Source: JAHTBL01 sp038532735
Lineage (GTDB): Bacteria > Pseudomonadota > Alphaproteobacteria > Rhodobacterales > Rhodobacteraceae
Assembly: GCA_038532735.1 (NCBI GenBank)
Contig: JBCBAC010000010.1
Location: forward strand, 15,728 to 79,727
Length of the DNA: 64,000 nt
Direction: 5' to 3'
The translations under genes were made by a program, and so were the position numbers. Positions 7,331 through 15,937 of the stretch are shown here, piece after piece (positions within the stretch are counted from its first letter, which is position 1; every line of letters begins with the position of its first letter). A model generated the notes under the pieces. It was not told the DNA's origin and searched no databases. It saw only the letters and a program-made list of their open reading frames with translations.

Positions 7331-7948
7331 TCATGTGAGACCACCGCGCACAGCATCAATATGTGCTATTGCCGTGGCCACTGCAGTCTCGATATCCATT
7401 TCGGACGTGTCGATCACGACCGCCCCCTCTGCCGCTTTCAGCGGGGCGGTTGCGCGTTCACTGTCGCGCGCATCGCGAGCTTGCACGTCGGCCAGAACCG
7501 CCTCGAATGCAGCCTCAATCCCGCGTACGGTAAGTTCCTTGAACCGGCGCTCTGCCCTGACCTCTGCCGAGGCGGTAACGAACAGCTTCACCTCCGCCTC
7601 GGGGCAGATCACCGTGCCGATATCGCGCCCATCCAGAACCGCGCCGCCCGCACGCCGAGCAAACGCCCGCTGGAAATCGACCAAAGCCGCGCGGACCTCT
7701 GGGATGACCGCCACTTTGGAGGCCGCATCTGCCACTTCCGGCGTACGGAGGGCGGGATTCTCAAGGTCTTCGGCCACCAGTGTTTCTGCCGCATCAATCG
7801 CTGGTGTGCCGTTCAAGGTCAGCGCACCAACGGCTCGATAGAGCAACCCTGTGTCCAGATGCGCAAATCCAAAATGCGCCGCGACAGCTTTTGAGACCGT
7901 TCCCTTGCCCGCCGCCGCTGGCCCGTCGATTGCGATGGTAAAACTCAT
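7331..7948 (-). CDS. cmk: Cytidylate kinase
   Basis: This enzyme phosphorylates CMP and dCMP in pyrimidine salvage. The P-loop IDGPAAAGKGTVSKAVAAHF is at residues 7-26, and the nucleotide-monophosphate-binding DGRDIGTVICPEAE motif is in the middle. At 205 residues it is a little shorter than the 225-residue E. coli enzyme, as is usual in alphaproteobacteria. The start overlaps the stop of the GFA-family gene (ATGA). In this lineage cmk is usually followed by rpsA; here the downstream side is the accessory block instead. Confidence 0.95.
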   Translation of the reverse strand: MSFTIAIDGPAAAGKGTVSKAVAAHFGFAHLDTGLLYRAVGALTLNGTPAIDAAETLVAEDLENPALRTPEVADAASKVAVIPEVRAALVDFQRAFARRAGGAVLDGRDIGTVICPEAEVKLFVTASAEVRAERRFKELTVRGIEAAFEAVLADVQARDARDSERATAPLKAAEGAVVIDTSEMDIETAVATAIAHIDAVRGGLT

Positions 7949-8325
7949 GGCCCCTCCGACACCGGAACATCCTCCGGCAGCTCATAGTAATCGCCCTTTT
8001 CGGCTGCAAAGATATGGCCGGTGATGGTCAGACCTGTCGGGGTGTCAAACGCCCCCATCTGGATCGATAGGTCCGCCGCACCATCTCCCCGCTGAAAAAG
8101 TTGTGCGCCGCAGGTCGCGCAGAACCCACGCGCGACGTCAGGCTTGAACGCGTACCATGTCACGTCACCTGTGATCGTGATCGCGTTGACAGGCGCTGCG
8201 GTTGCGACATCAAAATGCCCACTGCCCTTACGGCATTGCACACAATGGCAGGCAACCGCCGGTGCCAACGGCCCTTCGACTGCAAAGGTCACGCCCCCGC
8301 AGATGCAGGACCCGCGATGGGTCAT
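7945..8325 (-). CDS. GFA-family (DUF636) zinc-binding protein
   Basis: This 126-residue protein carries the full set of GFA-fold cysteines: RGSCICGGVTF near the N-terminus, CHCVQCRKGSGH around residues 27-38, and GFCATCGAQLF around residue 70. These bind two zinc ions in glutathione-dependent formaldehyde-activating enzyme relatives; most members have no proven reaction. It overlaps aroA upstream and cmk downstream by four bases each, so it is translated within the aroA-cmk unit, which is not its normal family context. Confidence 0.88.
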   Translation of the reverse strand: MTHRGSCICGGVTFAVEGPLAPAVACHCVQCRKGSGHFDVATAAPVNAITITGDVTWYAFKPDVARGFCATCGAQLFQRGDGAADLSIQMGAFDTPTGLTITGHIFAAEKGDYYELPEDVPVSEGP

Positions 8326-9668
8326 ATCCGCTCCAGCTTGGCGCCCAATTGCGCCATCAGCGGCTCGAAAATCGGAAAGGATGTTGCAATGGGGCCGCCG
8401 TCATCGACGCGCACCGGGGCCTGTGCCCCCATCCCGAGGCACATGAAGGACATCGCAATACGGTGATCCAGATGGCTTGCCGCCTTACCACCACCGGGCA
8501 CATTTTCGGGGCCAAGCCCATGCACCGTCATGCTGTCCTCCGTCTCGTCCACGGTGATGCCGTTGGTGCGCAGCCCAACGGCCATCGCGTCAATCCGGTC
8601 GCTTTCCTTGACGCGGAGTTCCTTGACACCTTCCATCACCGTCTGACCGCTTGCAAAGGCGGCAACAACCGACAGGATTGGGTATTCATCAATCATGCTA
8701 GCCGCGCGCTCCGGCGGCACGGTAATACCCTTCATCTCAGGCGAATAGCGAGCGCGTAGATCGGCGACAGGTTCACCACCCTCGACCCGCTCGTTCTCAT
8801 AGACCAGATCAGCGCCCATCTCGCGCAAGGTCGTGTAAAGTCCCGACCGCGTCGGGTTCAACCCGATCCCCGGCACCAACACATCCGAGCCCTTGGTGAT
8901 CAGCGCCGCACAGACCGGAAACGCCGCTGAGCTTGGATCGCGCGGCACTACAATTGTCTGCGCCTGCAATTCAGGCTGGCCGGTCAGGGTGATCACACGT
9001 CCCTCACTCGTCTCTTCGACGCTGATTTCAGCGCCAAAGCCCGCCAACATCCGCTCTGTATGATCGCGGGTCGCCTCTTTCTCAATGACCACCGTTTTGC
9101 CGGGTGCATTCAGTCCTGCGAGCAGCACTGCCGATTTCACCTGTGCCGACGGCATCGGCACCGTGTAACGCACCGGCACAGGTTCTGCTGCGCCGACAAT
9201 CGTCATGGGCAAGCGACCACCTTCGCGCCCGTAAGAGGCCGCACCGAACTCTGCAATCGGGTCCGTGATGCGCCCCATAGGACGCCCGCGCAAAGAGGCA
9301 TCGCCGGTGAAGGTCGCCGTGATCGGGGACGTCGCCATCGCGCCCATGATCAACCGCACACCGGTGCCGGAATTGCCACAGTCAATGACCTGATCGGGCT
9401 CAGCAAACCCGCCGACACCAACACCTTGCACCGACCAGTTGCCACCGCCATGATCTGTGACCTCCGCCCCGAAGACGCGCATCGCCTTGGCGGTATCCAG
9501 CACGTCCTCGCCTTCCAGCAAGCCGCTGATCTTCGTCTCGCCAACGCAGAGCGCACCTAAGATCAAAGAGCGATGCGAGATCGACTTGTCACCCGGCACC
9601 TCGGCGACACCGCTTAGCGGACCACAAGGGTGCGAAATCATCGGAATTGGCGTGCCGTGGCTGGACAT
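8322..9668 (-). CDS. aroA: 5-enolpyruvylshikimate-3-phosphate synthase
   Basis: This 448-residue enzyme transfers enolpyruvyl from PEP to shikimate-3-phosphate in aromatic amino acid synthesis. Near the N-terminus, PGDKSISHRSLILGALCVGE contains the Lys and Arg that bind PEP. DCGNSGTGVRLIMG follows, then PRDPSSAAFPVCAA and near the end KESDRIDAM and DHRIAMSF. The length and motifs are like those of alphaproteobacterial class II-type (glyphosate-tolerant) enzymes. It is the first gene of the aroA-GFA-cmk unit. Confidence 0.97.
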   Translation of the reverse strand: MSSHGTPIPMISHPCGPLSGVAEVPGDKSISHRSLILGALCVGETKISGLLEGEDVLDTAKAMRVFGAEVTDHGGGNWSVQGVGVGGFAEPDQVIDCGNSGTGVRLIMGAMATSPITATFTGDASLRGRPMGRITDPIAEFGAASYGREGGRLPMTIVGAAEPVPVRYTVPMPSAQVKSAVLLAGLNAPGKTVVIEKEATRDHTERMLAGFGAEISVEETSEGRVITLTGQPELQAQTIVVPRDPSSAAFPVCAALITKGSDVLVPGIGLNPTRSGLYTTLREMGADLVYENERVEGGEPVADLRARYSPEMKGITVPPERAASMIDEYPILSVVAAFASGQTVMEGVKELRVKESDRIDAMAVGLRTNGITVDETEDSMTVHGLGPENVPGGGKAASHLDHRIAMSFMCLGMGAQAPVRVDDGGPIATSFPIFEPLMAQLGAKLERI

Positions 9669-9727
9669 GAGGACCCCTCTTTTGCAGTCCTACGCGTCTT
9701 AGCGTGCTGCACTCGCCGCGAAAAGCC

Positions 9728-10453
9728 TCAACTGTCGCGCCGGAAAGTCAGGTAGTGCGGCACACGATCTTCGCGCAGTGCCTTTTGCTCATACCGCGTC
9801 GAAATCCAATCATCCCAAGGATTCCGCCAGTCACGTGGGCGTTCCGCCAACCAAGTGAAGCCCGCTTTCGGCACCTGCTCGAGCGTTTGGCGAACGTAGT
9901 CGGGAATGTCAGTGGCCACGCGAAACTCTGCCCCGGGCTTCAAGACATACGCCAAGGGCTCCAGATGCTCAGGCGTTACAAAGCGACGCCGATGATGGCG
10001 TTTCTTCGGCCAAGGGTCGGGATAAAGAAGAAACGCCCTCGAGACGCTGGCTTCGGGCAAAACATCAAACAGATGGCGTGCATCATTTGGATAGATGCGC
10101 AGGTTCTCGATGCCGGCCTTACGAACTTTGCCCAAAAGCATGGCGACACCGTTGATATACGGCTCCGCCCCGATGATCCCGATACCGGGATTGGAAGCCG
10201 CCTGATGCACCAGATGCTCCCCACCGCCAAAACCGATCTCCAGCCAGATCTCCTTACCACCGAAAATAGCTTTGACATCCAGCGGTGTCCGATCAGGATT
10301 TTCATCCCACCCCACAGGGCCGAGCGAAAACTGTGCCAGATCCTCGTCCAGATAGGCTTGCTGGCTGTCTCTCAGCCCCTTGCCCTTGAAGCGGCCATAG
10401 AAATTACGCCAAGGCGCACCTGAAGGATGTCGTTTGGGAGGCTTTTCTGTCAT
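9728..10453 (-). CDS. trmB: tRNA (guanine-N7)-methyltransferase
   Basis: This SAM-dependent enzyme makes m7G46 in tRNA. IWLEIGFGGGEHLVHQAASN is the SAM loop, and LLYPDPWPKKRHHRRRFV is the diagnostic TrmB motif with the catalytic Asp. I start at MTEKPPKRHPSGAPWRNFYG (10453), giving 241 residues; the longer upstream frame adds a low-quality extension. It lies downstream of metK on the same strand but is separated from it by a strong hairpin, so it may have its own promoter. Confidence 0.95.
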   Translation of the reverse strand: MTEKPPKRHPSGAPWRNFYGRFKGKGLRDSQQAYLDEDLAQFSLGPVGWDENPDRTPLDVKAIFGGKEIWLEIGFGGGEHLVHQAASNPGIGIIGAEPYINGVAMLLGKVRKAGIENLRIYPNDARHLFDVLPEASVSRAFLLYPDPWPKKRHHRRRFVTPEHLEPLAYVLKPGAEFRVATDIPDYVRQTLEQVPKAGFTWLAERPRDWRNPWDDWISTRYEQKALREDRVPHYLTFRRDS

Positions 10454-10511
10454 GCGCGCGGGTCTAGTGGGACTTCCGGCCCAGCGCAACGCCCGTGAAT
10501 AGGGTGGGCAT

Positions 10512-10592
10512 GAGGTATTTTGAGACAAAAGAAGACAAGGGCGCGCGTTAAGGTTAACGCGCGCCCTTGTCTTTCGCTTTTTTCAAATATCC
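10512..10592. terminator. Composite intergenic repeat and metK terminator
   Basis: A perfect inverted repeat spans 10532-10573: 20-base arms (10532-10551 and 10554-10573) around a GG spacer, with GCGCGTTAA/TTAACGCGC at its core. It is flanked by two repeat-family sequences, GGTATTTTGAGACAAAAG (from 10514) and, on the other strand, GGATATTTGAAAAAAGCG (10592 downward). T-rich bases follow the hairpin in both directions. It begins three bases beyond the metK stop and so would end metK transcription. Confidence 0.8.
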
Positions 10593-10594
10593 AA

Positions 10595-11776
10595 TCAAAC
10601 GGCTTTCTTAAGCGCATCGACCAGATCGGTTTTTTCCCAGCTGAAGCCCCCATCAGCGGCGGGCTCGCGACCAAAGTGGCCATAAGCAGCCGTGCGCGCG
10701 TAAATCGGGCGGTTCATCTGCAGATGCTCGCGGATGCCGCGCGGTGTCAGATCCATGACTTGTGACACCGCCTTTTCAATTTCTGCATCGGGGACTTCGC
10801 CGGTGCCAAACGTATCCGCATAGATCGACAGCGGCTTGGCCACGCCAATCGCATAGCTGAGCTGGATCGTGCATCTCTCTGCCATCCCGGAGGCCACAAC
10901 GTTTTTCGCGAGATAGCGCGCCGCATATGCAGCGGAACGATCAACCTTGGTCGGGTCTTTGCCAGAAAACGCGCCGCCACCATGGGGAGCGGCACCGCCA
11001 TAAGTGTCCACGATGATCTTGCGCCCCGTCAGACCGGCATCGCCATCAGGGCCACCGATCACAAACGTCCCAGTAGGGTTCACCCACCATTCGGTCTCGT
11101 CTGTCACCCAACCTTCGGGGAGCACATCGAGAATATAGGGCTCCACGATCGCGCGGATGTCATCGCTGGTCTGATCTTCGGATTCGTGCTGCGTGGACAA
11201 AACGATGGAGGACACGCCAACCGGCTTGCCATCTTCATACCGCACGGAAAGCTGCGATTTTGCATCCGGACGCAAGGTCGGCTCTGTTCCATCTTTGCGC
11301 ACTTCGGCCAGACGACGCAGAATCGCATGTGCGTATTGAATGGGCGCAGGCATAAGTGCATCGGTTTCCTGCGTCGCATAGCCGAACATGATACCCTGAT
11401 CACCTGCGCCTTCGTCCTTGTCTTCGCTTGCATCGACCCCTTGAGCGATATGGGCAGATTGGGCGTGGAGAAGATTGGTCACTTCGCATGTCGCGTGGTG
11501 AAATTCATCCTGCTCGTAACCGATATCCTTGATACAGGCGCGGGCGATGTCTTCAATCCGGCCCAGATAATCGTTGAGCTTGGATTTGTCAGACAACCCA
11601 ACCTCCCCACCGATAACAACGCGGTTCGTGGTGGCGAAGGTTTCGGCGGCCACGCGCGCTTCGGGCTCTTCGGCCAGAAAAGCATCGAGAACGGCGTCGG
11701 AAATGCGGTCGCACACCTTGTCGGGGTGCCCCTCGGAGACGGATTCCGAGGTGAAAGTGTAATTCTTGCGGGACAT
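10595..11776 (-). CDS. metK: S-adenosylmethionine synthetase
   Basis: This 393-residue enzyme makes SAM from methionine and ATP. SESVSEGHPDKVCDRISDAV holds the ATP- and Mg-binding residues at the N-terminus. GAGDQGIMFGYA lies in the middle, and GGAAPHGGGAFSGKDPTKVD is the conserved glycine-rich loop. I start at MSRKNYTFTSES (11776), directly behind the GGAGCA ribosome site, which is itself part of a SAM/SAH riboswitch. Expression is therefore likely shut down when SAM is plentiful. The gene ends at a strong terminator. Confidence 0.97.
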   Translation of the reverse strand: MSRKNYTFTSESVSEGHPDKVCDRISDAVLDAFLAEEPEARVAAETFATTNRVVIGGEVGLSDKSKLNDYLGRIEDIARACIKDIGYEQDEFHHATCEVTNLLHAQSAHIAQGVDASEDKDEGAGDQGIMFGYATQETDALMPAPIQYAHAILRRLAEVRKDGTEPTLRPDAKSQLSVRYEDGKPVGVSSIVLSTQHESEDQTSDDIRAIVEPYILDVLPEGWVTDETEWWVNPTGTFVIGGPDGDAGLTGRKIIVDTYGGAAPHGGGAFSGKDPTKVDRSAAYAARYLAKNVVASGMAERCTIQLSYAIGVAKPLSIYADTFGTGEVPDAEIEKAVSQVMDLTPRGIREHLQMNRPIYARTAAYGHFGREPAADGGFSWEKTDLVDALKKAV

Positions 11777-11782
11777 GAAAAG

Positions 11783-11828
11783 TGCTCCAGTAAGGTTATC
11801 CCGCCACGTCAGGAAGCCGTTGTGACGG
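11783..11828 (-). ncRNA. SAM/SAH riboswitch in metK leader
   Basis: On the minus strand, CCGTCAC (11828-11822) and GTGGCGG (11807-11801) form a seven-base-pair stem with one G-U. They enclose AACGGCTTCCTGAC, and GGAGCA (11788-11783) follows. The stem-loop, the AACGGCUUCCUG loop and the GGAGCA that pairs back with it are the features of the SAM/SAH class found before metK in Rhodobacterales. GGAGCA is also the ribosome site, eight bases from the ATG, so ligand binding would block translation. Recognition is by motif; a covariance-model search was not run. Confidence 0.88.
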
Positions 11829-11846
11829 ATGTTTGTGACTGCTCGC

Positions 11847-13364
11847 TTACGCCTGTGGCGCAGAGCCGTCAATCGAAGACCGTTTGCGCACCATAACCAA
11901 GGTCAAAGCGACGAAAACGAGCAACAGCAAGAGCGGCCCATCCTCGGTTTTTGCATAGAATGTGGGCGGAAGTGCGGCAGGAAGTGCAATATCTCGGAAA
12001 CCAGCCTCTCCTAGTGGGATCTCTGCCAGAATTTCACCTTGTGCGTCGATCATCGCCGAAACTCCGGTATTGGCAACACGCACCATCGGCAAGCCCTGCT
12101 CGACCGAGCGCAAGCGGGCTTGGGCAAGGTGCTGGTAGGGGCCGGAAAACGTGCCAAACCACGCATCATTAGTGATCAGGAGAAGCCAGTCCGGACGCTC
12201 AGCCGTGGCTAGATTGCGGGGGAAAATACCCTCGTAGCAGATGAGCGGGAGCGCGGTGCCCATTGGCCCGATATCTAGAATTTCAGGACCTGCGCCAGGC
12301 GTGTAGCCCCCCGTTGCTTGCGCCGCAGCACCTAGAAAGCCAATGCCGGAGATAAAGCGCGCCAAAGGAATATATTCGCCGAACGGCACCAGATGGTGCT
12401 TATCATAGACCGCGCTGAGGCCGCCTGATGGTCCGATCACGGCGAGGGAGTTGTAAAAGTCTGCCCCGTCAGAGCGTTGCGCCCCGAGGATTACACCAGC
12501 CCCCCCTGCCGCTTCGCTGATGCGCGCGATGAGACCGCCCGCGCGTTCGAGAGAATAGGGTATCGCGGTTTCAGGCCAGATCACCAAATCAACTTCAGGC
12601 GCGGCGCGGGTGAACTCCACCTGACGATTGTAGAAGATGGGGATGAAGTCCGGATCCCACTTTTGATGCTGTGGGGCATTGGGCTGGATCAGCCGCACAA
12701 TTGGTCGCTCAGGATCGCGGGGCAGCGGCTCTGGCAGCAACAGTAGGGGCACGCAGATCAATGCGAGCGCTGGAAGAAGCGCCCAATGCTTGAAGAGCAA
12801 TGCGGCCAACAGACAAGCTGCGGTCAGCAGCAGGGCAAATGTCAGGCCCAGAGCGCCCATGAAGGAGGCCAGATGCAGATAGGGCGTATCGATCAAAACG
12901 TGGCCGATCAAAGCCCACGGGAAACCAGTGAACAAGACACCGCGCAACGCCTCAATTCCGGTCCAGACAACACAGAGCAGCAAGAGCGCGTGCAAAGGGC
13001 CTGCGCGCAGCCGAGCGCTGAGTGCAAACGTGGCGCCCCAGAGCAAGGCGAGACCACCTGCCAAGAGAACCAAAGCGAAAGGCGCCATCCATCCATGGCG
13101 CGCGGCGTCGACCAGAAAAGGCTCCACGATCCAGTGGAGGCTCAGTCCAAACCAACCAAAGCCAACGGCCCAACCAATCAGGAAACCGCGTCGCCATGTC
13201 GTGGCCGCCAAGAACAACGCCATGGCCGCCATAAAGCCCAAGAGGCTGAAGATCGGCAAATCGAACGGGGCGTGGCCGAGAGCCGCGACAGCCCCTGCGA
13301 GGATCGCCATTGCGATTACGCGCGGTCGGGACTGCGCCGCGATCCAGCTATTCTGAAAATCCAC
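11847..13364 (-). CDS. lnt: Apolipoprotein N-acyltransferase
   Basis: This inner-membrane enzyme N-acylates lipoproteins. Several N-terminal membrane spans are followed by a nitrilase-like domain with the catalytic residues Glu in DLVIWPETAIPY, Lys in AVYDKHHLVPFGEYIP and Cys in ALPLICYEGIFP. One more span closes the protein. I choose the GTG at 13364 (reading VDFQNSW, initiating as Met), which follows the corC stop by one base and gives 505 residues, the usual size. The metK riboswitch begins some 20 bases after its stop. Confidence 0.95.
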   Translation of the reverse strand: MDFQNSWIAAQSRPRVIAMAILAGAVAALGHAPFDLPIFSLLGFMAAMALFLAATTWRRGFLIGWAVGFGWFGLSLHWIVEPFLVDAARHGWMAPFALVLLAGGLALLWGATFALSARLRAGPLHALLLLCVVWTGIEALRGVLFTGFPWALIGHVLIDTPYLHLASFMGALGLTFALLLTAACLLAALLFKHWALLPALALICVPLLLLPEPLPRDPERPIVRLIQPNAPQHQKWDPDFIPIFYNRQVEFTRAAPEVDLVIWPETAIPYSLERAGGLIARISEAAGGAGVILGAQRSDGADFYNSLAVIGPSGGLSAVYDKHHLVPFGEYIPLARFISGIGFLGAAAQATGGYTPGAGPEILDIGPMGTALPLICYEGIFPRNLATAERPDWLLLITNDAWFGTFSGPYQHLAQARLRSVEQGLPMVRVANTGVSAMIDAQGEILAEIPLGEAGFRDIALPAALPPTFYAKTEDGPLLLLLVFVALTLVMVRKRSSIDGSAPQA

Positions 13365-13365
13365 G

Positions 13366-14220
13366 CTAGCCCAAGCGGACGCGCAGCCGTTTGATCCGGC
13401 GCGGATCGGCATCGACCACTTCGAACTCAGCTCCGGTTGGGTGTGGCACAACTTCGCCCCGTGCGGGGATGCGCCCGGTCAGAACGAAGACAAGCCCGCC
13501 CAGCGTGTCGATCTCGTCATCATCGAGCCCTTCTGTCAGGGACGTGCCGACCGCCTCTTCAAACTCGTCCAACGGTGTGGTCGCCAAAGCGAGATACGTC
13601 TCGGGCTTTTCTTCGAACCATTGCTGCTCATCGGCGGTATCGTGTTCGTCCTCAATCTCACCGATGACCTGTTCGATCAGGTCCTCAATGGTAACAAGCC
13701 CGTCGACCCCGCCATATTCATCGATCACCAAAGCCATGTGGGTCCTGTCGCTTTGCATCTTTTGCAGCAAAACGCCGATGGGCATGGAGGGTGGCACATA
13801 AAGCACATCGCGCATCGCGTCACTCAGCTTGAACCCCTTGTTGCCGTTGAAGCCAAACTTCAGCGCGAAATCTTTAAGGTGAACCATGCCCATGGGGCTG
13901 TCGAGCGTGCCTTCATAAACAGGCAACCTGGTCAGACCGCTATCGCGGAAGACCTGAACCAGATCAGCTTTCGTGATGTCATTGGGAACGGAGGTGATCT
14001 CCACCTTGGGGATCATCACATCCTCGACCTGCAATTTGCGCAGATTGCCCATGCCATGGCCAGTGGGCACATGACGCGCAGGGGCTTCGATCACAGGAGG
14101 CTCGTCTTCGCCGGGGCTGAGAGAGGAGATGATCCGCCCGAAGAAGCCGGGCGTTTTATCGGTATCGGGGTCTTGCGCGCTTTGCGCTGCGCTAGAGCTG
14201 CCCTCGGACGTGTCGGCCAT
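13366..14220 (-). CDS. corC: CBS-domain transporter-associated protein (CorC/YbeX)
   Basis: This 284-residue protein has two CBS domains (VEDVMIPKVEITSVPNDITK, then SMPIGVLLQKMQSDRTHMAL with VIDEYGGVDGLVTIED). It ends with a CorC_HlyC domain. It is linked genetically to magnesium and cobalt export and to ribosome-linked YbeY in other proteobacteria. The ybeY-corC-lnt order seen here is widely conserved. The N-terminal 40 residues are a low-complexity acidic, Ser-rich tail. Confidence 0.92.
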   Translation of the reverse strand: MADTSEGSSSAAQSAQDPDTDKTPGFFGRIISSLSPGEDEPPVIEAPARHVPTGHGMGNLRKLQVEDVMIPKVEITSVPNDITKADLVQVFRDSGLTRLPVYEGTLDSPMGMVHLKDFALKFGFNGNKGFKLSDAMRDVLYVPPSMPIGVLLQKMQSDRTHMALVIDEYGGVDGLVTIEDLIEQVIGEIEDEHDTADEQQWFEEKPETYLALATTPLDEFEEAVGTSLTEGLDDDEIDTLGGLVFVLTGRIPARGEVVPHPTGAEFEVVDADPRRIKRLRVRLG

Positions 14221-14263
14221 TGTTCCTTTTCCAAAATAGGGCGGCGGGCGTAAGGCCTACCTG

Positions 14264-14767
14264 CTAACAATATGGGTCCGGATGACCCATCGACGCAAGA
14301 ATTTCCACCTCTAACCCTTCCATAAGAGCCGCGTCAGCGTCGGATATGTGATCGTAACCCAACAAATGCAATGTGGCATGTACAACCAGATGCGTCACAT
14401 GCGCCGATATTGGCTTGTCCGCCGAATGAGCTTCCGCAAGGCACGTGTCGTAGGCAATGGCGATATCGCCCAGCTCTTCCGGTGGCATCGGGCCAATATA
14501 AGGCGGTGCAGGATGCGCGCCTTCCGTTTCGGCAGCACGTTCTTGCGAGGGCCAGCTGAGCACATTCGTGGCCTTTGGCTTTTCGCGAAAATCCTCATTC
14601 AGCGACATGATGCGGGCATCATCACATCCGATCAGGCTGATCGCAAAATCATCGGGCTGCAGCCCAAGATGCACCAGCGTGTTGCGCGCAGCCACTTCGG
14701 CCAAAGTCGCAAGGCCGACCTCTTTCCAGCGCGCATCCTCGATGAGCGTTTCGACAAGCTCCGCCAC
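14264..14767 (-). CDS. ybeY: Endoribonuclease YbeY
   Basis: This 167-residue metallo-endoribonuclease acts in 16S rRNA maturation and ribosome quality control. The zinc motif is complete: HLVVHATLHLLGYDH, with three His residues. The substrate-facing segment NVLSWPSQ is present. It follows phoH after six bases and precedes corC, the usual phoH-ybeY-corC cluster. Confidence 0.95.
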   Translation of the reverse strand: MAELVETLIEDARWKEVGLATLAEVAARNTLVHLGLQPDDFAISLIGCDDARIMSLNEDFREKPKATNVLSWPSQERAAETEGAHPAPPYIGPMPPEELGDIAIAYDTCLAEAHSADKPISAHVTHLVVHATLHLLGYDHISDADAALMEGLEVEILASMGHPDPYC

Positions 14768-14773
14768 AGGCGA

Positions 14774-15787
14774 TCAGCCCTCGGCTTTCTCGTAGGCGTC
14801 GATGATTGCAGCGACCAGCGGATGGCGCACCACGTCTTTGGACGTGAAATAGTTGAACGAAATCTTGGGGATATGCTTGAGCAAGTTCTCTGCGTCTTTC
14901 AAACCCGACTGAACACCGCGCGGCAGGTCAATTTGAGACCTATCCCCTGTAATCACCATGCGGGAGCCTTCACCCAAACGGGTCAAAAACATCTTCATCT
15001 GCATCGAGGTCGCGTTCTGCGCCTCGTCCAACACGACAAATGCATTCGATAAGGTCCGTCCGCGCATGAAGGCGAGCGGCGCGATCTCAATGCGCTTTTC
15101 TTCGATCAGCTTGGCGGTTTGTTTGCCCGGCAGGAAATCGTTCAGCGCGTCATAGAGCGGCTGCATATACGGATCGACCTTGTCCTTCATGTCACCGGGC
15201 AGAAAGCCAAGACGCTCACCCGCTTCAACGGCAGGACGGCTCAGAATGATCCGGTCCACATGCCCGCCGATGAACATCGACACCCCGACCGCAACGGCCA
15301 GATAAGTCTTACCTGTCCCAGCAGGACCGATCCCGAAGGCCAACTCATTCTCGAAAAGCGCTTTGACGTAGGCTTTCTGCGCATCTGTGCGCGGCTCGAC
15401 GGTTTTCTTGCGCGTCTTAATCTCGACCTTGCCGCCTTGAAACAGCTCCATCTGATCGCCACCGCGCGTACCGGTTCCAGCTTCGGACCCGCTCATGCGG
15501 ATGGCCGCATCAATATCGCCCGTCTCCAAGGTTTTGCCGGTTTCAAGCCTCTGATACAGCTCTTGCAGCAGGTCAAAGGCCTTCAGGCGTGCCCCGCTTT
15601 CACCCCCCATCACGGCAAGCTGGTTGCCGCGGCGGATGATCTGAACTGACAAAGCATTCTCTATATGCGCGAGGTTCTTGTCGTACTCGCCGCACAGATC
15701 AATCAGCAATCTGTTGTCGGGAAACTCCAGCAGCAATTCTTGAGTGTCTGCTTGATCGGGCGGTGGGGTCAGCGCGCTAAGGGCCAA
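14774..15787 (-). CDS. phoH: PhoH-family ATPase
   Basis: This 337-residue PhoH/YbeZ protein is an RNA-associated ATPase partner of YbeY. It has the Walker A motif GIGPAGTGKTYLAVAVGVSM, Walker B FVVLDEAQNATSMQMKMFL, and the sensor MVITGDRSQIDLPRG. The N-terminal 100 residues carry a KH-like region. It heads the phoH-ybeY-corC-lnt unit. A terminator at 15885-15915 separates it from the upstream lipoprotein gene, so it should have its own promoter in the 15788-15880 stretch. Confidence 0.93.
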   Translation of the reverse strand: MALSALTPPPDQADTQELLLEFPDNRLLIDLCGEYDKNLAHIENALSVQIIRRGNQLAVMGGESGARLKAFDLLQELYQRLETGKTLETGDIDAAIRMSGSEAGTGTRGGDQMELFQGGKVEIKTRKKTVEPRTDAQKAYVKALFENELAFGIGPAGTGKTYLAVAVGVSMFIGGHVDRIILSRPAVEAGERLGFLPGDMKDKVDPYMQPLYDALNDFLPGKQTAKLIEEKRIEIAPLAFMRGRTLSNAFVVLDEAQNATSMQMKMFLTRLGEGSRMVITGDRSQIDLPRGVQSGLKDAENLLKHIPKISFNYFTSKDVVRHPLVAAIIDAYEKAEG

Positions 15788-15884
15788 TCATATCTCCGGT
15801 TTGAAGGTGCCTGTGTCGTGAGGGTGCCAAGGGCGCGCGGGACACGCAAGCTCTGACAGCCAGATATCATATAAATATAACGAA

Positions 15885-15915
15885 AAAGGCCGCGGGCGAG
15901 TTGCCAACGGCCTTT
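15885..15915 (-). terminator. Rho-independent terminator of lipoprotein gene
   Basis: AAAGGCCG (15885-15892) pairs with CGGCCTTT (15908-15915). On the minus strand a run of T follows the hairpin, and it lies 22 bases after the lipoprotein stop. Confidence 0.8.
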
Positions 15916-15937
15916 CTTTTGATCGCTGCGCCGCACC

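Noticed and set aside
11783..11828. SAM-I or SAM-II riboswitch instead of SAM/SAH
   Set aside because: The element is too short for SAM-I, and its loop and GGAGCA pattern match the SAM/SAH class rather than SAM-II.
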